Below, one piece after another: positions 18,195 through 28,281 of a stretch of DNA of 64,000 bases. The stretch comes from Microbacterium profundi (lineage in GTDB: Bacteria; Actinomycetota; Actinomycetes; Actinomycetales; Microbacteriaceae), in NCBI RefSeq assembly GCF_000763375.1, contig NZ_JPSY01000003.1, positions 186,001 to 250,000 of the forward strand, written 5' to 3'. The position numbers were made by a program, and so were the translations under genes. Numbering within the stretch: position 1 is the first letter of the stretch; the number at the start of each line of letters is the position of its first letter. Under the pieces are notes generated by a model. It was given only the letters and a program-made list of their open reading frames with translations. It was not told where the DNA came from and did not search any database.

Positions 18195-19228
18195 CGCCTG
18201 CTGGCCTCGATCACCGGAAGATGCCTCGCTCGGCTGCCGGTGCGGATGCCGGTGGCGCTCACGCGGGTCTCGTAGAGTCCCGGCGTCCAGTTTCCCTCGA
18301 TCAGCATCGGACCGTCAGGTCCGACAGCGACGTCCCACCCGATGTACGGCACGGTGGGCACCTCCTGCGCGGCGCGTGTGACGAGGGCGACGACGCGATC
18401 CCACATCGGCACCTCGAAGTCGACGATCGACTTGCCCGAATCCGGGTGCGTCTCGTACCGTGACTTGTGCTTGCCGGTGTGGCCCGGTCCGAAGGACTTG
18501 CCGTTCTCGTCGATCATCGTGAAGAAGCCGCCCCAGGTGAACTGATCGCTCACTGCGCCTCGGCCGAATTTCTGCGCTGCCATCAGCACGTGCACCTTCG
18601 AGCCGTCGAAGAACGTCGCCACGCGGGTGGTGTTGACGGTTCCTTCGCAGTACTCATTGAGATACGGATGCTGCTCGATGCGCTGCTCGATGAGCCGCTG
18701 ACCCTTGTCACGCAGCTCGTCGCGGAACGCGTTCCAGTCAGTGATCTCCGCTGCGTCGTACCGGAAGACGCCCTTGCCCTCGCGGCCTACAGGCGTCTTG
18801 GCGATGAAGATCGGGTTCTTCTCAGCGAACGCGCGCAGACCCTCAGCATCCACCTCATCGAGGTCGAGCCAGTCGCGGCCGAGGTACTCGGCGAAGCGGC
18901 GGTTGAAGGTGATCTTGTTCTCGAACTGCAGCACGTCGGTGCGGTCGTTGACCGCCTGGGCCAGATGATGCTGGATCAACGAGGTCATGAAGGTCTTGCG
19001 CTCGCTCTTGGTCAGCAGCGCGAAGTCGGCCTCGTAGTAGTCGATGTATGCCGTGTCGTGCAATGCCGCCCAGACGAGCATGTCGACGAACACCTTCGGC
19101 GCCCACTTGCCCTGCTCCTTGGCGATCTGGGACGCGAACCCCCACACCCGACGCGGATCGAACGAGGTGAGGCGCCTCAGAAGGTACTTCAGGCGCGCAG
19201 CGGGTGCGACGTCTCGAGACAAGGGCAA
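18191..19228 (-). CDS. ATP-grasp ligase, sugar-transfer-associated type (copy 1)
   Basis: A 345-residue ATP-grasp protein resembling the sugar-transfer-associated ATP-grasp family. Such enzymes usually join a carboxylate to an amine using ATP. ATP-binding elements are FIAKTPVGREGKGVFRY (about residue 140), LIEQRIEQHPYLNEYC, and the metal-binding strand GPDGPMLIEGNWTPG near the C-terminus. The start is a TTG at 19228 or another TTG at 19222, behind GAAAGG. It is the first gene of a three-gene operon with two racemase-like genes and is paralogous to the divergent ATP-grasp gene at 19318. The substrate is unknown; a cell-wall or surface-polymer role is inferred from the neighbours, including MurJ. 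Confidence 0.82.
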   Translation of the reverse strand: MPLSRDVAPAARLKYLLRRLTSFDPRRVWGFASQIAKEQGKWAPKVFVDMLVWAALHDTAYIDYYEADFALLTKSERKTFMTSLIQHHLAQAVNDRTDVLQFENKITFNRRFAEYLGRDWLDLDEVDAEGLRAFAEKNPIFIAKTPVGREGKGVFRYDAAEITDWNAFRDELRDKGQRLIEQRIEQHPYLNEYCEGTVNTTRVATFFDGSKVHVLMAAQKFGRGAVSDQFTWGGFFTMIDENGKSFGPGHTGKHKSRYETHPDSGKSIVDFEVPMWDRVVALVTRAAQEVPTVPYIGWDVAVGPDGPMLIEGNWTPGLYETRVSATGIRTGSRARHLPVIEASRR

Positions 19229-19305
19229 AGACCTTTCGGCGGGGGCATGTCAGAACGTCTCATGCTACTCGCTCCGCCTGCCCGGATCCGCTGAGATCTG
19301 CGTGT

Positions 19306-19311
19306 TAGCCT
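19306..19311 (+). promoter_or_regulatory. Leaderless-type -10 element (TAGCCT) of ATP-grasp copy 2
   Basis: TAGCCT ends 6 bp before the GTG start codon, and no ribosome binding site is present. This is the pattern of actinobacterial leaderless transcripts, whose first base is the A/G of the start codon. Confidence 0.55.
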
Positions 19312-19317
19312 GGGTCG

Positions 19318-20352
19318 GTGGATCAGAAGCGGTTGCGCATCCGGTACCTTTTCGACCGGGCTCGGCGGCTCAATCCGACCCAGCTGTTCGAATTGGCGCA
19401 CCAGGTGAAGAAGGTGTCGAAGGCACCTCTCCCCGTCATCGTCGGCGACATGCTGTGGTGCTCCGTGCGCTACGAGATGGGCTTCCGCGACTACGTCGTG
19501 TGGGACATCCGCATCCTCAACGCACGCGAGCGGGCGACGTGGATGACGCACCCCAAGGCGTTCCGCCTCAATCGCACCCTCAACGGGCCGGATTCCAAGA
19601 TCATCCTCGGCGACAAGATGCGCTTCCTCACCGACTTCGCCGATCTCACCGGCCGCGAGTGGATCGATGCGGCTGCGGCCGGCGACGACGAACTGCGTGC
19701 CTTCATCGACCGGCACCCTCGTGTGATCGCCAAGCCGGCCGCTGGTGAGGGCGGCGCGGGCATCGGCATCTACGAGACCGCGGAGGTGTCAGACGTCGCA
19801 GCGTGGCGGGCGCTGCTGGTCGAGCGCGACCAGACCCTGCTCGAAGAGGTGCTGACCCAGCACGACGATCTGAATGCCCTCTACCCCGACAGCGTGAACA
19901 CCGTGCGGATGATCACCTACCGCGACCCGGCGGGCGAGCTGCACGTGATCGCATCCGTGCTGCGCATCGGCAATGGCGCCGTGATCGACAACTTCGCCTC
20001 CGGCGGCATGTTCACCATGCTCGACGACGACGGCGTCGCCCTCTATCCTGGCGTCGACAAGCAGTCGAACATCTACCAGCGGCATCCGGCCACCGGAACG
20101 ACCATCACGGGTCTGCAGGTGCCGTTCTACCCAGAGGTCGTGGCGATGATCGCCGAGGCCGCGAAGCGGCTGCCGACGGTGCCGTACGTCGGCTGGGACA
20201 TCGCGATCACGCCCGACGGGCCCGCGCTCATCGAGGCGAACCACAACTCGAGCGTCTTCCAGATGAAGCCTTCGGCCTCTGGCATCCGCACCGGCCTGCT
20301 GTACCGCTACCGCGACGCGATCGGCGCGGACGTGGTCGACAACAAGCGCTGA
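19318..20352 (+). CDS. ATP-grasp ligase, sugar-transfer-associated type (copy 2)
   Basis: A 344-residue paralogue of the ATP-grasp protein encoded divergently at 18191-19228. Shared elements run in the same order: N-terminal helices with VGDMLWCSVRYEMGFRDY, the ATP loop VIAKPAAGEGGAGIGIYE, LLEEVLTQHDDLNAL with NTVRMITYRDP, SGGMFTMLDDDG, PYVGWDIAITPDGP and LIEANHNS (metal ligands Glu and Asn). The two differ in the loops around the likely acceptor site, so they probably act on different substrates. The GTG start lies just behind a -10-like element, suggesting a leaderless mRNA. The gene converges on murJ, with repeat-like sequence in between. Confidence 0.82.
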   Translation: MDQKRLRIRYLFDRARRLNPTQLFELAHQVKKVSKAPLPVIVGDMLWCSVRYEMGFRDYVVWDIRILNARERATWMTHPKAFRLNRTLNGPDSKIILGDKMRFLTDFADLTGREWIDAAAAGDDELRAFIDRHPRVIAKPAAGEGGAGIGIYETAEVSDVAAWRALLVERDQTLLEEVLTQHDDLNALYPDSVNTVRMITYRDPAGELHVIASVLRIGNGAVIDNFASGGMFTMLDDDGVALYPGVDKQSNIYQRHPATGTTITGLQVPFYPEVVAMIAEAAKRLPTVPYVGWDIAITPDGPALIEANHNSSVFQMKPSASGIRTGLLYRYRDAIGADVVDNKR

Positions 20353-20371
20353 GCGATCGCATCCCCACGGG

Positions 20372-20452
20372 TCGCTGAGCGAGCGGTGTACTGAGCGAGC
20401 GAAGCGAGTCGAGGTGACGAAACGCGTTGAGCGAGCCGCAGGCGAGTCGCCA
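20372..20452. repeat. GAGCGAGC-rich intergenic repeat sequence
   Basis: The gap between the convergent ATP-grasp and murJ genes contains several copies of TGAGCGAGC with the mirror-like GCGAGTCG (for example ACTGAGCGAGCGAAGCGAGT). It can fold into GC-rich hairpins and may help end transcription. I see no coding potential here. Confidence 0.5.
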
Positions 20453-20468
20453 CGTACCCCGACTCGGA

Positions 20469-22061
20469 TCAGCTGCGACGGTTCCGCACCGTGTCGATCG
20501 CAACCCTCAGCTCCGGAACGCGGAACAGGAACAACAGCAGCAGGTACACCGCGCCAGCTACGGCAGCGATCACGACAGCGCCGAGCGCTCCCCAGAGCTT
20601 GTCCTGGAGCATCCAGCCGTCCGCTCCCCCACTCAGCAGGTACGCCCCGTAGCCGGCGGCACCCGCGGGAATCGCCATAAGAGCGAAGCGGACAAGCGCC
20701 CTCCACGTACTGCCGAGTCCGAGCGGACCGATCTTACGACGAAGCAGGATCGTCGCAAGCACTGTCTGCACGATCCCAGAACACGCTTGAACCAGCGCAA
20801 CTGCCGCGGCCCGCCATTCAACTGGGACCGTGAACGCGACCACGATCGTGAAGATGAGTACCAAAGAGGCCTGCACAACCGTGAAGATGAACGGCGTACG
20901 CGCATCGCCGTAGGCGTAGAACGTTCGCTGCACGATGAACAGCACTGCCATCGGCAACAGGCTCACCAGGAAGGCCAGCAGCACGGGAGCAACGGCCAGT
21001 GCCGCGTCCGCACTGTTGCTGAACACCCGAGACGCAGGCGCTGCCGCCGCCGCGACCGCCGCAGTCGCGACGAGAATGAACAGCCCGAGGATGCGGATCG
21101 ACTGCGCGATGTCACCGCGCAGTTCCACGTCGCGCTTGGCAGCGGCGTGCTCGCTGATGCGCGTGAAATAGGGCGTACCGATCGCGAGGATGATCATCGA
21201 GTAGGGCACCATGTATACCAGCCAGGCGTTCTGCGAGGCGAACACGGATGCGTGATCTCCGGAAGCCTTTGAGAGCGTCTGCGTCTGCACGATGCCGACG
21301 AGCTGACCGATGAGGGTGGTCAGCAAGGTCCACGTCGCCAGCGTGCGCATGTGTCCGAGACCCATGCCCCGCCAGCGGAAATCGAGTCGCAGCGGGATGC
21401 CGGCCTTGCGCCAGAAGAAGATCAGCACCACGGTCTGCGCGACGATGCCGAGGGTGGCGGTGCCTGCGAGGACCATCACCATCGTCGAATTCCATGCCGA
21501 GATCTCATTGAGGTCAGATCCGAACAGCGTCATGAAGACCAGGAATCCGGCGATCGAGACGACGTTGTTCATGATCGGCGCCCAGGCGTACGGGGCGAAC
21601 ATCTTGCGGGCATTGAGGATCTCGCCGAGCAGCGCGAACATTCCGTAGAAGAACAGTTGCGGGATGCACCAATACGCAAATTGTGTCGCGAGATCAAGCT
21701 GTTCCGGCGTGAACCCGGCCGATGCGAACAGCCTCACGAGCAGCGGAGCACAGAAGAACGCGACAACCGTGACGCCCGCGACGAGCACGAACCCGAGGGT
21801 GAGCAGCTTCGCCAGGAACGCGTGCCCGCTGTCCTTCTGCGCAGTGGCCCGCACCACCTGAGGCACGATGACGCCGGTGAGGACTCCTGCCGAGATCACC
21901 TGGTAGATGCCGTTGGGCAGCGCGTTCGCCGTCGCGAAAGCATCGCCGACCCGACCGAGAGAACCGACCGCTGCAACGAGCACGACTGTGCGCAGCAGCC
22001 CGGTGATGCGCGACGTGAGCGTACCCGCCGCGATCATGGCGCTGGCGCGACCGAGTCCCAT
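20469..22061 (-). CDS. murJ: MurJ/MVIN-type lipid flippase
   Basis: A 530-residue polytopic protein of the MurJ/MviN branch of the MOP superfamily with about 14 hydrophobic segments, the size expected for a lipid II flippase. Typical features are SRITGLLRTVVLVAAVGS at the N-terminus, FATANALPNGIYQVISAGVL, and conserved Arg in the central cavity helices (RTFYAYGDARTPF). It would move undecaprenyl-linked cell-wall precursors across the membrane. Actinobacteria often have more than one MVIN protein, so this copy may serve peptidoglycan or another polymer. A GGAGGGG lies 13 bp before the ATG. Its neighbours are the ATP-grasp/racemase-like genes and a CofE-like ligase. Confidence 0.87.
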   Translation of the reverse strand: MGLGRASAMIAAGTLTSRITGLLRTVVLVAAVGSLGRVGDAFATANALPNGIYQVISAGVLTGVIVPQVVRATAQKDSGHAFLAKLLTLGFVLVAGVTVVAFFCAPLLVRLFASAGFTPEQLDLATQFAYWCIPQLFFYGMFALLGEILNARKMFAPYAWAPIMNNVVSIAGFLVFMTLFGSDLNEISAWNSTMVMVLAGTATLGIVAQTVVLIFFWRKAGIPLRLDFRWRGMGLGHMRTLATWTLLTTLIGQLVGIVQTQTLSKASGDHASVFASQNAWLVYMVPYSMIILAIGTPYFTRISEHAAAKRDVELRGDIAQSIRILGLFILVATAAVAAAAAPASRVFSNSADAALAVAPVLLAFLVSLLPMAVLFIVQRTFYAYGDARTPFIFTVVQASLVLIFTIVVAFTVPVEWRAAAVALVQACSGIVQTVLATILLRRKIGPLGLGSTWRALVRFALMAIPAGAAGYGAYLLSGGADGWMLQDKLWGALGAVVIAAVAGAVYLLLLFLFRVPELRVAIDTVRNRRS

Positions 22062-22120
22062 GCGTGTGGTGATTCCCCTCCGCGACCGTCGTCGGTGATC
22101 CGACGTCAGACGGTGCGATC

Positions 22121-22842
22121 TCAGACGGTGCGGATGATGCCCATCGGGGTGGACTCGCGTCCCTGTCCGAGCGGGTTGTCCTTCAGGATACGCACGAGAC
22201 GCATTTCGCCGGCCTTGTCGAGCGTGGATCCCAGGATGTTCCCACCCAGGTCGTTGATGTCCACGACCGCGACATCGGCCTTGCCTCCGATGAGTGCCTT
22301 GAGATGCGACGCCACCTGGCGCGGGTTCTTCGGGCCCAGCACGACGGCCTCGTTGTACGGCGGAATCGTGTGCGAAGTCGGTCCGTCGATCGCTCGAGCC
22401 TTGTCACCGGCGATGCGGTAGAAGTCGCCCTTGCGCCCGAACGCCTTCGTCACCGCTGCGACGGCGGCCGCGAGCAGGATGCGCGGGGTGCCGCACTCCC
22501 GCAGCGCCATCTCCATCGTCTCGGGCATGCCGAGACCGATGCCGTACGGCGTGCGGGTGACGTACTTCGACAGGAACAGCGCGAGCTTGCGCGGCTGGAT
22601 CTCGTCGAGACGGTAGGAGCGTCCCTGCGTGATCGCGACGATCTTCTCTGTGACGAAAAGCAGGTCGCCTGGCTGCACGGCATCCGTCGCGTACTCGGTG
22701 ACGATCTGATCGATGTCGTCCTCGGGCATGACCACGCGCGTGCGCAGCGGGATGCGGGCGTACTTCTTGCCGTCGACGCTCGTCTCGAGAGTCTTGCCGT
22801 CGTTCGCCCTACCGTCGTTCTCCGTGCCCGCGTTCTCCTGGG

Positions 22843-22846
<4 letters not shown>
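22121..22846 (-). CDS. CofE-like ligase (coenzyme F420-0:L-glutamate ligase family)
   Basis: A 241-residue protein of the CofE family, which in methanogens and mycobacteria adds glutamate to F420-0. Characteristic segments are [55 protein letters not shown] and [13 protein letters not shown]. No other F420 biosynthesis gene is in the window, so a role in F420 is not proven; related ligases may act on other acceptors. It begins in the 4-bp overlap ATGA with the stop of sigA and lies 59 bp ahead of murJ on the same strand, so all three may share a transcript. Confidence 0.75.
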
Positions 22847-24138
<1,292 letters not shown>

Positions 24139-24320
24139 GTTTCGCCTTTCACGGGGCAGCGCGCCCGCCCCGGGACATTTCGGACACTAGTAAGACCCTT
24201 GTCAAGTCATCAGCCTTGCGGCGAATGATTGACAACGGGTCGGATTACCAGTATCGCACACCAATGGGGGTGCGGATGCAACTCGCGCCCCTCGCTCTGC
24301 CCTGCCGGTGATCACGCCGC

Positions 24321-25265
24321 TCAGGTTCGAGGACGCTTGTCCTCGTCACCCGGACGACGAGTCGCCAGATAGCGTTCGAGTTCTGCGGCGAGCTCGTCCG
24401 CGCTGGGCAGATCGCGTTCGTCGAAACCGCCCTCGTCGTAGCGATCCATGTCCTCGGGATCACGGCCGGCCATGTATGCGTCGTAGCGATTCTCAAGCGT
24501 GTGCACCATCTGTCGCAGCTCGTCGTTTCCTGCGACCTGCTCGTTGACCTTGGTGAGGTACTCCTTGCGGCTCTCTCTCAGATCATCGAGCGCCAGCACG
24601 ATTCCGGTCGAGCCCATCACGCGGTCAGCCGCAGCGATCACGGCATCCGGATACTCCGTCTCAGCGAGGTAATGGGGCACGAGCAGCACGAAGCCGACGA
24701 TGCGGTCGCCGCGCTCGGCGAAGCGGTACTCCAGCAGATGGCCGGCTGTCGCGGGCACCTGGGTGCGAGGGCGCCAGACCGAGAGGCTCGCGGTGAGCTC
24801 CTTGCGATTCCCGCTGACCGTCGTGCTGATCGGCCTGGTGTGCGGCACCGGCATCGCGATCGAGTGCACCCAGCTGACGCCCGAGACGCCGAACTCCTCG
24901 GCCAGGCCGAGAACCCTGTCGCTGAACGCGTTCCACGCGAAGTCGGGCTCGTACCCGGCAAGGAGGAGGAACTGCTGTCCGAGGGTGTCGTGCGCGAGCG
25001 ACAGCTCGAGCCTCGACGGACGGAACTCCGTGAGGTGGTCCTGCTCGAACACGACGATCGGACGACGCGCCCGGTAATCGAGCAGCAGATCGTTGTCGAA
25101 GACGATCACTGGCTGCGGATCGGACACGTCCCGCAGATGATCGATGAGCCCGGAAACGGCGTTACCGGCATCCGTGAATCCGGTGAGCAGGATCACGAGG
25201 GGCAGCCCCTGAGGGACGGCAGGTGCGTTGGCGACGCGTTCGTACAGCTCTCCGGAGACGGGCAT
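24321..25265 (-). CDS. PAC2 family protein
   Basis: A 314-residue protein of the PAC2 (proteasome assembly chaperone) family, common in actinobacteria. The N-terminal Rossmann-like part has LPLVILLTGFTDAGNAVSGL, then VFDNDLLLDYRARRP. A middle part contains SGVSWVHSIAMPVPHTRP and a helical C-terminus is rich in Asp/Glu. By family knowledge these fold like proteasome chaperones, but an assembly role in bacteria is unproven. It is divergent from pepA and 183 bp from sigA. Confidence 0.88.
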   Translation of the reverse strand: MPVSGELYERVANAPAVPQGLPLVILLTGFTDAGNAVSGLIDHLRDVSDPQPVIVFDNDLLLDYRARRPIVVFEQDHLTEFRPSRLELSLAHDTLGQQFLLLAGYEPDFAWNAFSDRVLGLAEEFGVSGVSWVHSIAMPVPHTRPISTTVSGNRKELTASLSVWRPRTQVPATAGHLLEYRFAERGDRIVGFVLLVPHYLAETEYPDAVIAAADRVMGSTGIVLALDDLRESRKEYLTKVNEQVAGNDELRQMVHTLENRYDAYMAGRDPEDMDRYDEGGFDERDLPSADELAAELERYLATRRPGDEDKRPRT

Positions 25266-25355
25266 GCTTCCATGCTACGAGGAGCGGATGGTCCCAGGGG
25301 CGGCGGAGTCATGCTCACAGCGAACAGAATCGAGGAGCGGCTGTCGCGTCGAGCC

Positions 25356-25361
25356 TAGGAT
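25356..25361 (+). promoter_or_regulatory. Leaderless-type -10 element (TAGGAT) of pepA
   Basis: TAGGAT ends 6 bp before the pepA ATG. The overlapping AGGA could instead act as a weak ribosome binding site, so leaderless initiation is likely but not certain. Confidence 0.4.
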
Positions 25362-25367
25362 GGGACC

Positions 25368-26843
25368 ATGACGCTTCCTGCGCTCTCGCACACCGTTGAC
25401 CGATTCCCCGGGAGCGCTGCCGACGCTGCAGTGCTCGTCGTTCCGGACACCGCGGCGTTCCCGGAAGCGCTGGAGGACTATCCGGGCCTGGCTGAGGTGC
25501 TCGCCGCGATCGGCTTCACCGGATCGGCTGCGGCGTTCGCCCGCATTCATCTTCCTGCGCTGACGTCGCTTCCGTTGGCCGTCGTCGGCGCCGGAAGCAC
25601 CCCTGACGGGGCTGCGGTGCGCGATGCCGCCGGGGCTGCGCTTCGCACGCTGACCGGATTCGATCACGTCGCCCTCGGCCTCGCGGGCGATCTCGATCAG
25701 TTCTCCGCCGAAGCGGCCGAGGGCGCCGTCTTCGGCGGCTACCGCTTCGAGGGGTATCGCGCCAAGCCCGGCAAGTCGCGTGCGGGCGAAGTCATTGTGC
25801 ACAGTGCGTCGCTCTCGGATGAGGACGTCTCCCGAGCCCGGATCCTCGGGGACGCGCTCGCGCTCGTGAAGGACCTCGTCTCGGTGCCCGCCGAGTGGCA
25901 GAGCCCTGCAGAGCTCGCGCAGAGCGCGGTCGACGCCGTCGCAGATCTCGATGTCACGGTCGACGTGCTCGACGAGAAGGCTCTCGCCGAGCAGGGCTTC
26001 GGTGGAGTGCTCGGCGTCGCTCAGGGCTCTGATCGGCCGCCACGTGTCGTCCGCCTCGACTATGCACCAGCCGACGCCACAGGTCACATCGCCCTCGTCG
26101 GGAAGGGGATCACGTTCGACACCGGCGGGCTCTCGCTGAAGCCCGCGGCATCCATGGTCGGCATGAAGTTCGACATGGCGGGGTCGGCCACCGTGCTCGC
26201 CGCACTGCGCGCGATCGCGACGCTGAAGCTGCCCATGCGCGTCACCGCATGGATGTGCATCACCGACAACATGCCCTCCGGAAAGGCGACGCGCCCTGGA
26301 GACGTGCTCAGGATGCTGGACGGCACGACCGTCGAGGTACTGAACACGGATGCCGAGGGGCGCCTCGTGCTGGCCGACGGCCTCGTCGCCGCGAGCCGCG
26401 AGCATCCTGATGTGATCTTCGACGTCGCGACGCTCACCGGCGCCGTGCTCGTGGCGCTCGGCCACCGGCACACCGGTGTCATGGGCGATGACGAGGCGGT
26501 GGCCGAGTACCTGACGGTGTCGGAGCAGGCGGGCGAGCTCGCCTGGCCGCTGCCGCTGCCCGAGTACATGCAGGACTCGCTCGACTCCCCCATCGCCGAC
26601 ATGATCAACGCCAATATGAGCGACCGCGCCGGTGGCACCATGTTCGCAGGACTCTTCCTGCAGCGGTTCATCGGCCGCACCAGCGACGAGGACGATGCGC
26701 CGCGCATCCCCTGGGTGCATCTGGACGTCGCCGGCTCCGCCGAGCACGCCAGCTCACCGTACGGATTCACAGACAAGGGCCCGACGGGTGCGACGGTGCG
26801 TTCGCTCGTCGCGTTCGCCGAGGCACGCGCACAGGAGGCATGA
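25368..26843 (+). CDS. pepA: Leucyl aminopeptidase (M17)
   Basis: A 491-residue cytosolic M17 metallo-aminopeptidase that releases N-terminal amino acids, with two divalent metals in a hexamer. The N-terminal macro-like domain is followed by the catalytic domain. Metal and active-site motifs are LVGKGITFDTGGLSLKP, KFDMAGSATVLAALRA and the signature NTDAEGRLVLADGL, with the carbonate-binding Arg. Its stop overlaps the start of lpd by 4 bp (ATGA), so the two are co-transcribed. The pepA-lpd-sucB neighbourhood is common in actinobacteria and links peptide turnover to central metabolism only by position. Confidence 0.94.
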   Translation: MTLPALSHTVDRFPGSAADAAVLVVPDTAAFPEALEDYPGLAEVLAAIGFTGSAAAFARIHLPALTSLPLAVVGAGSTPDGAAVRDAAGAALRTLTGFDHVALGLAGDLDQFSAEAAEGAVFGGYRFEGYRAKPGKSRAGEVIVHSASLSDEDVSRARILGDALALVKDLVSVPAEWQSPAELAQSAVDAVADLDVTVDVLDEKALAEQGFGGVLGVAQGSDRPPRVVRLDYAPADATGHIALVGKGITFDTGGLSLKPAASMVGMKFDMAGSATVLAALRAIATLKLPMRVTAWMCITDNMPSGKATRPGDVLRMLDGTTVEVLNTDAEGRLVLADGLVAASREHPDVIFDVATLTGAVLVALGHRHTGVMGDDEAVAEYLTVSEQAGELAWPLPLPEYMQDSLDSPIADMINANMSDRAGGTMFAGLFLQRFIGRTSDEDDAPRIPWVHLDVAGSAEHASSPYGFTDKGPTGATVRSLVAFAEARAQEA

Positions 26844-28216
26844 TGACCACGCACACGTTCGACATCGTCGTACTCGGTGGCGGCAGCGGCGGCTATGCCG
26901 CGGCGCTGCGCGCTGCTGAACTGGGCAAGACCGTCGCGCTGATCGAGAAGGACAAGGTCGGCGGGACCTGCCTGCATCGCGGATGCATCCCGACCAAGGC
27001 GCTGCTGCACGCCGCCGAGGTCGCAGAGCATGTGCGCGATGCGGCATCCGTCGGAGTCTCCGCGACGTTCGAAGGTGTCGATGCGGCCGGGGTGCGCACC
27101 TACCGCGAGAACATCGTCGCCAAGAAGTTCAAGGGGCTCGAGGGCCTCATCAAGGCCAGGGGCATCACCACGGTCGCGGGCTTCGGACGGCTGAACGCCG
27201 ACCGCAGTGTGAGCGTCGGCGATGACGTCTACGTCGGTGCGGACGTGGTGCTCGCCACAGGGTCGTACAGCCGCTCGCTACCGGGGCTCGACATCGGCGG
27301 CCGCGTCATCACCAGTGAGCAGGCGCTTGCGCTCGACGTCATCCCTGAGCGCGTTCTCGTGCTCGGCGGCGGAGTCATCGGCGTCGAGTTCGCGAGCGTA
27401 TGGCGCTCGTTCGGTGCCGAGGTGACGATCATCGAGGCGTTGGAGCACCTGGTGCCCAACGAGGACATCGCCATGAGCAAGGGTCTCGAGCGCGCGTTCC
27501 GACGCCGCGGTATCGCGTATTCGCTCGGCACCCGATTCCAGACGGCGACGCAGGATGACCAGGGCGTCACCGTCACACTGGAGGACGGCAAGACGTTCAC
27601 CGGCGACTATCTGCTGGTCGCCGTCGGACGCGGTCCCCTCACGGCCGATCTCGGCTTCGAGGAAGCCGGTGTCACACTCGATCGCGGCTTCGTGACGGTC
27701 GACGAGGAACTGCGCACGGGCGTCGCCGGTCTCTGGGCGGTGGGCGACATCGTCCCCGGCCTGCAACTCGCGCACCGCGGCTTCATGCAGGGCATCGACG
27801 TCGCGGAGCGGATCGCCGGCCTCTCGCCCGCTTCGATCCCCGAATCCCAGATTCCCAAGATCACGTACTGCAACCCGGAGGTCGCGTCCGTCGGCGTGAC
27901 CGAGCAGGCCGCGATCACCGCGCACGGTGCGGATGCCGTCGTCTCGTACGAGTACAACCTGGCGGGCAACGGCAAGAGCGAGATCATCGGCACCGCCGGG
28001 CTCGTGAAGGTCGTGCGGCTGAAGGACGGACCGGTGATCGGTGTGCATCTGCTCGGCGATCGAGTCGGCGAGCTCATCACAGAGGGTCAGCTCGCCGTCG
28101 CCTGGGAGGCCCACCCCGAAGACATCGCCCCGCTCATCCATGCGCATCCGACGCAGAGCGAGGCCCTGGGCGAGGCATTCCTCGCCCTCGCCGGAAAACC
28201 ACTGCACGCCCTCTGA
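26840..28216 (+). CDS. lpd: Dihydrolipoyl dehydrogenase (E3)
   Basis: Flavoprotein disulfide reductase (458 residues) that reoxidises dihydrolipoyl groups of 2-oxo-acid dehydrogenase complexes with NAD+. The FAD site is VVLGGGSGGYAAALRA and the redox disulfide is GGTCLHRGCIPTKALLH. The NAD-binding region is VLVLGGGVIGVEFASVW, and the interface catalytic dyad is in LIHAHPTQSEALGEA (His, Glu). It overlaps pepA by 4 bp and precedes sucB by 65 bp, so it should supply E3 to the E2 encoded next and to AceE encoded at 49.8 kb. Confidence 0.95.
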   Translation: MMTTHTFDIVVLGGGSGGYAAALRAAELGKTVALIEKDKVGGTCLHRGCIPTKALLHAAEVAEHVRDAASVGVSATFEGVDAAGVRTYRENIVAKKFKGLEGLIKARGITTVAGFGRLNADRSVSVGDDVYVGADVVLATGSYSRSLPGLDIGGRVITSEQALALDVIPERVLVLGGGVIGVEFASVWRSFGAEVTIIEALEHLVPNEDIAMSKGLERAFRRRGIAYSLGTRFQTATQDDQGVTVTLEDGKTFTGDYLLVAVGRGPLTADLGFEEAGVTLDRGFVTVDEELRTGVAGLWAVGDIVPGLQLAHRGFMQGIDVAERIAGLSPASIPESQIPKITYCNPEVASVGVTEQAAITAHGADAVVSYEYNLAGNGKSEIIGTAGLVKVVRLKDGPVIGVHLLGDRVGELITEGQLAVAWEAHPEDIAPLIHAHPTQSEALGEAFLALAGKPLHAL

Positions 28217-28281
28217 ACACCAACCGGTGTCAGGGTCACTAAGCTGAACATGTCACAAACATTCTTGAAGGAGACTCCGTC

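Noticed and set aside
24185..24245. TTGTCAA/TTGACAA inverted sequences upstream of sigA as an operator
   Set aside because: Arms are short and widely spaced, and TTGACA may just be a -35 element. Not enough support to list as a feature.
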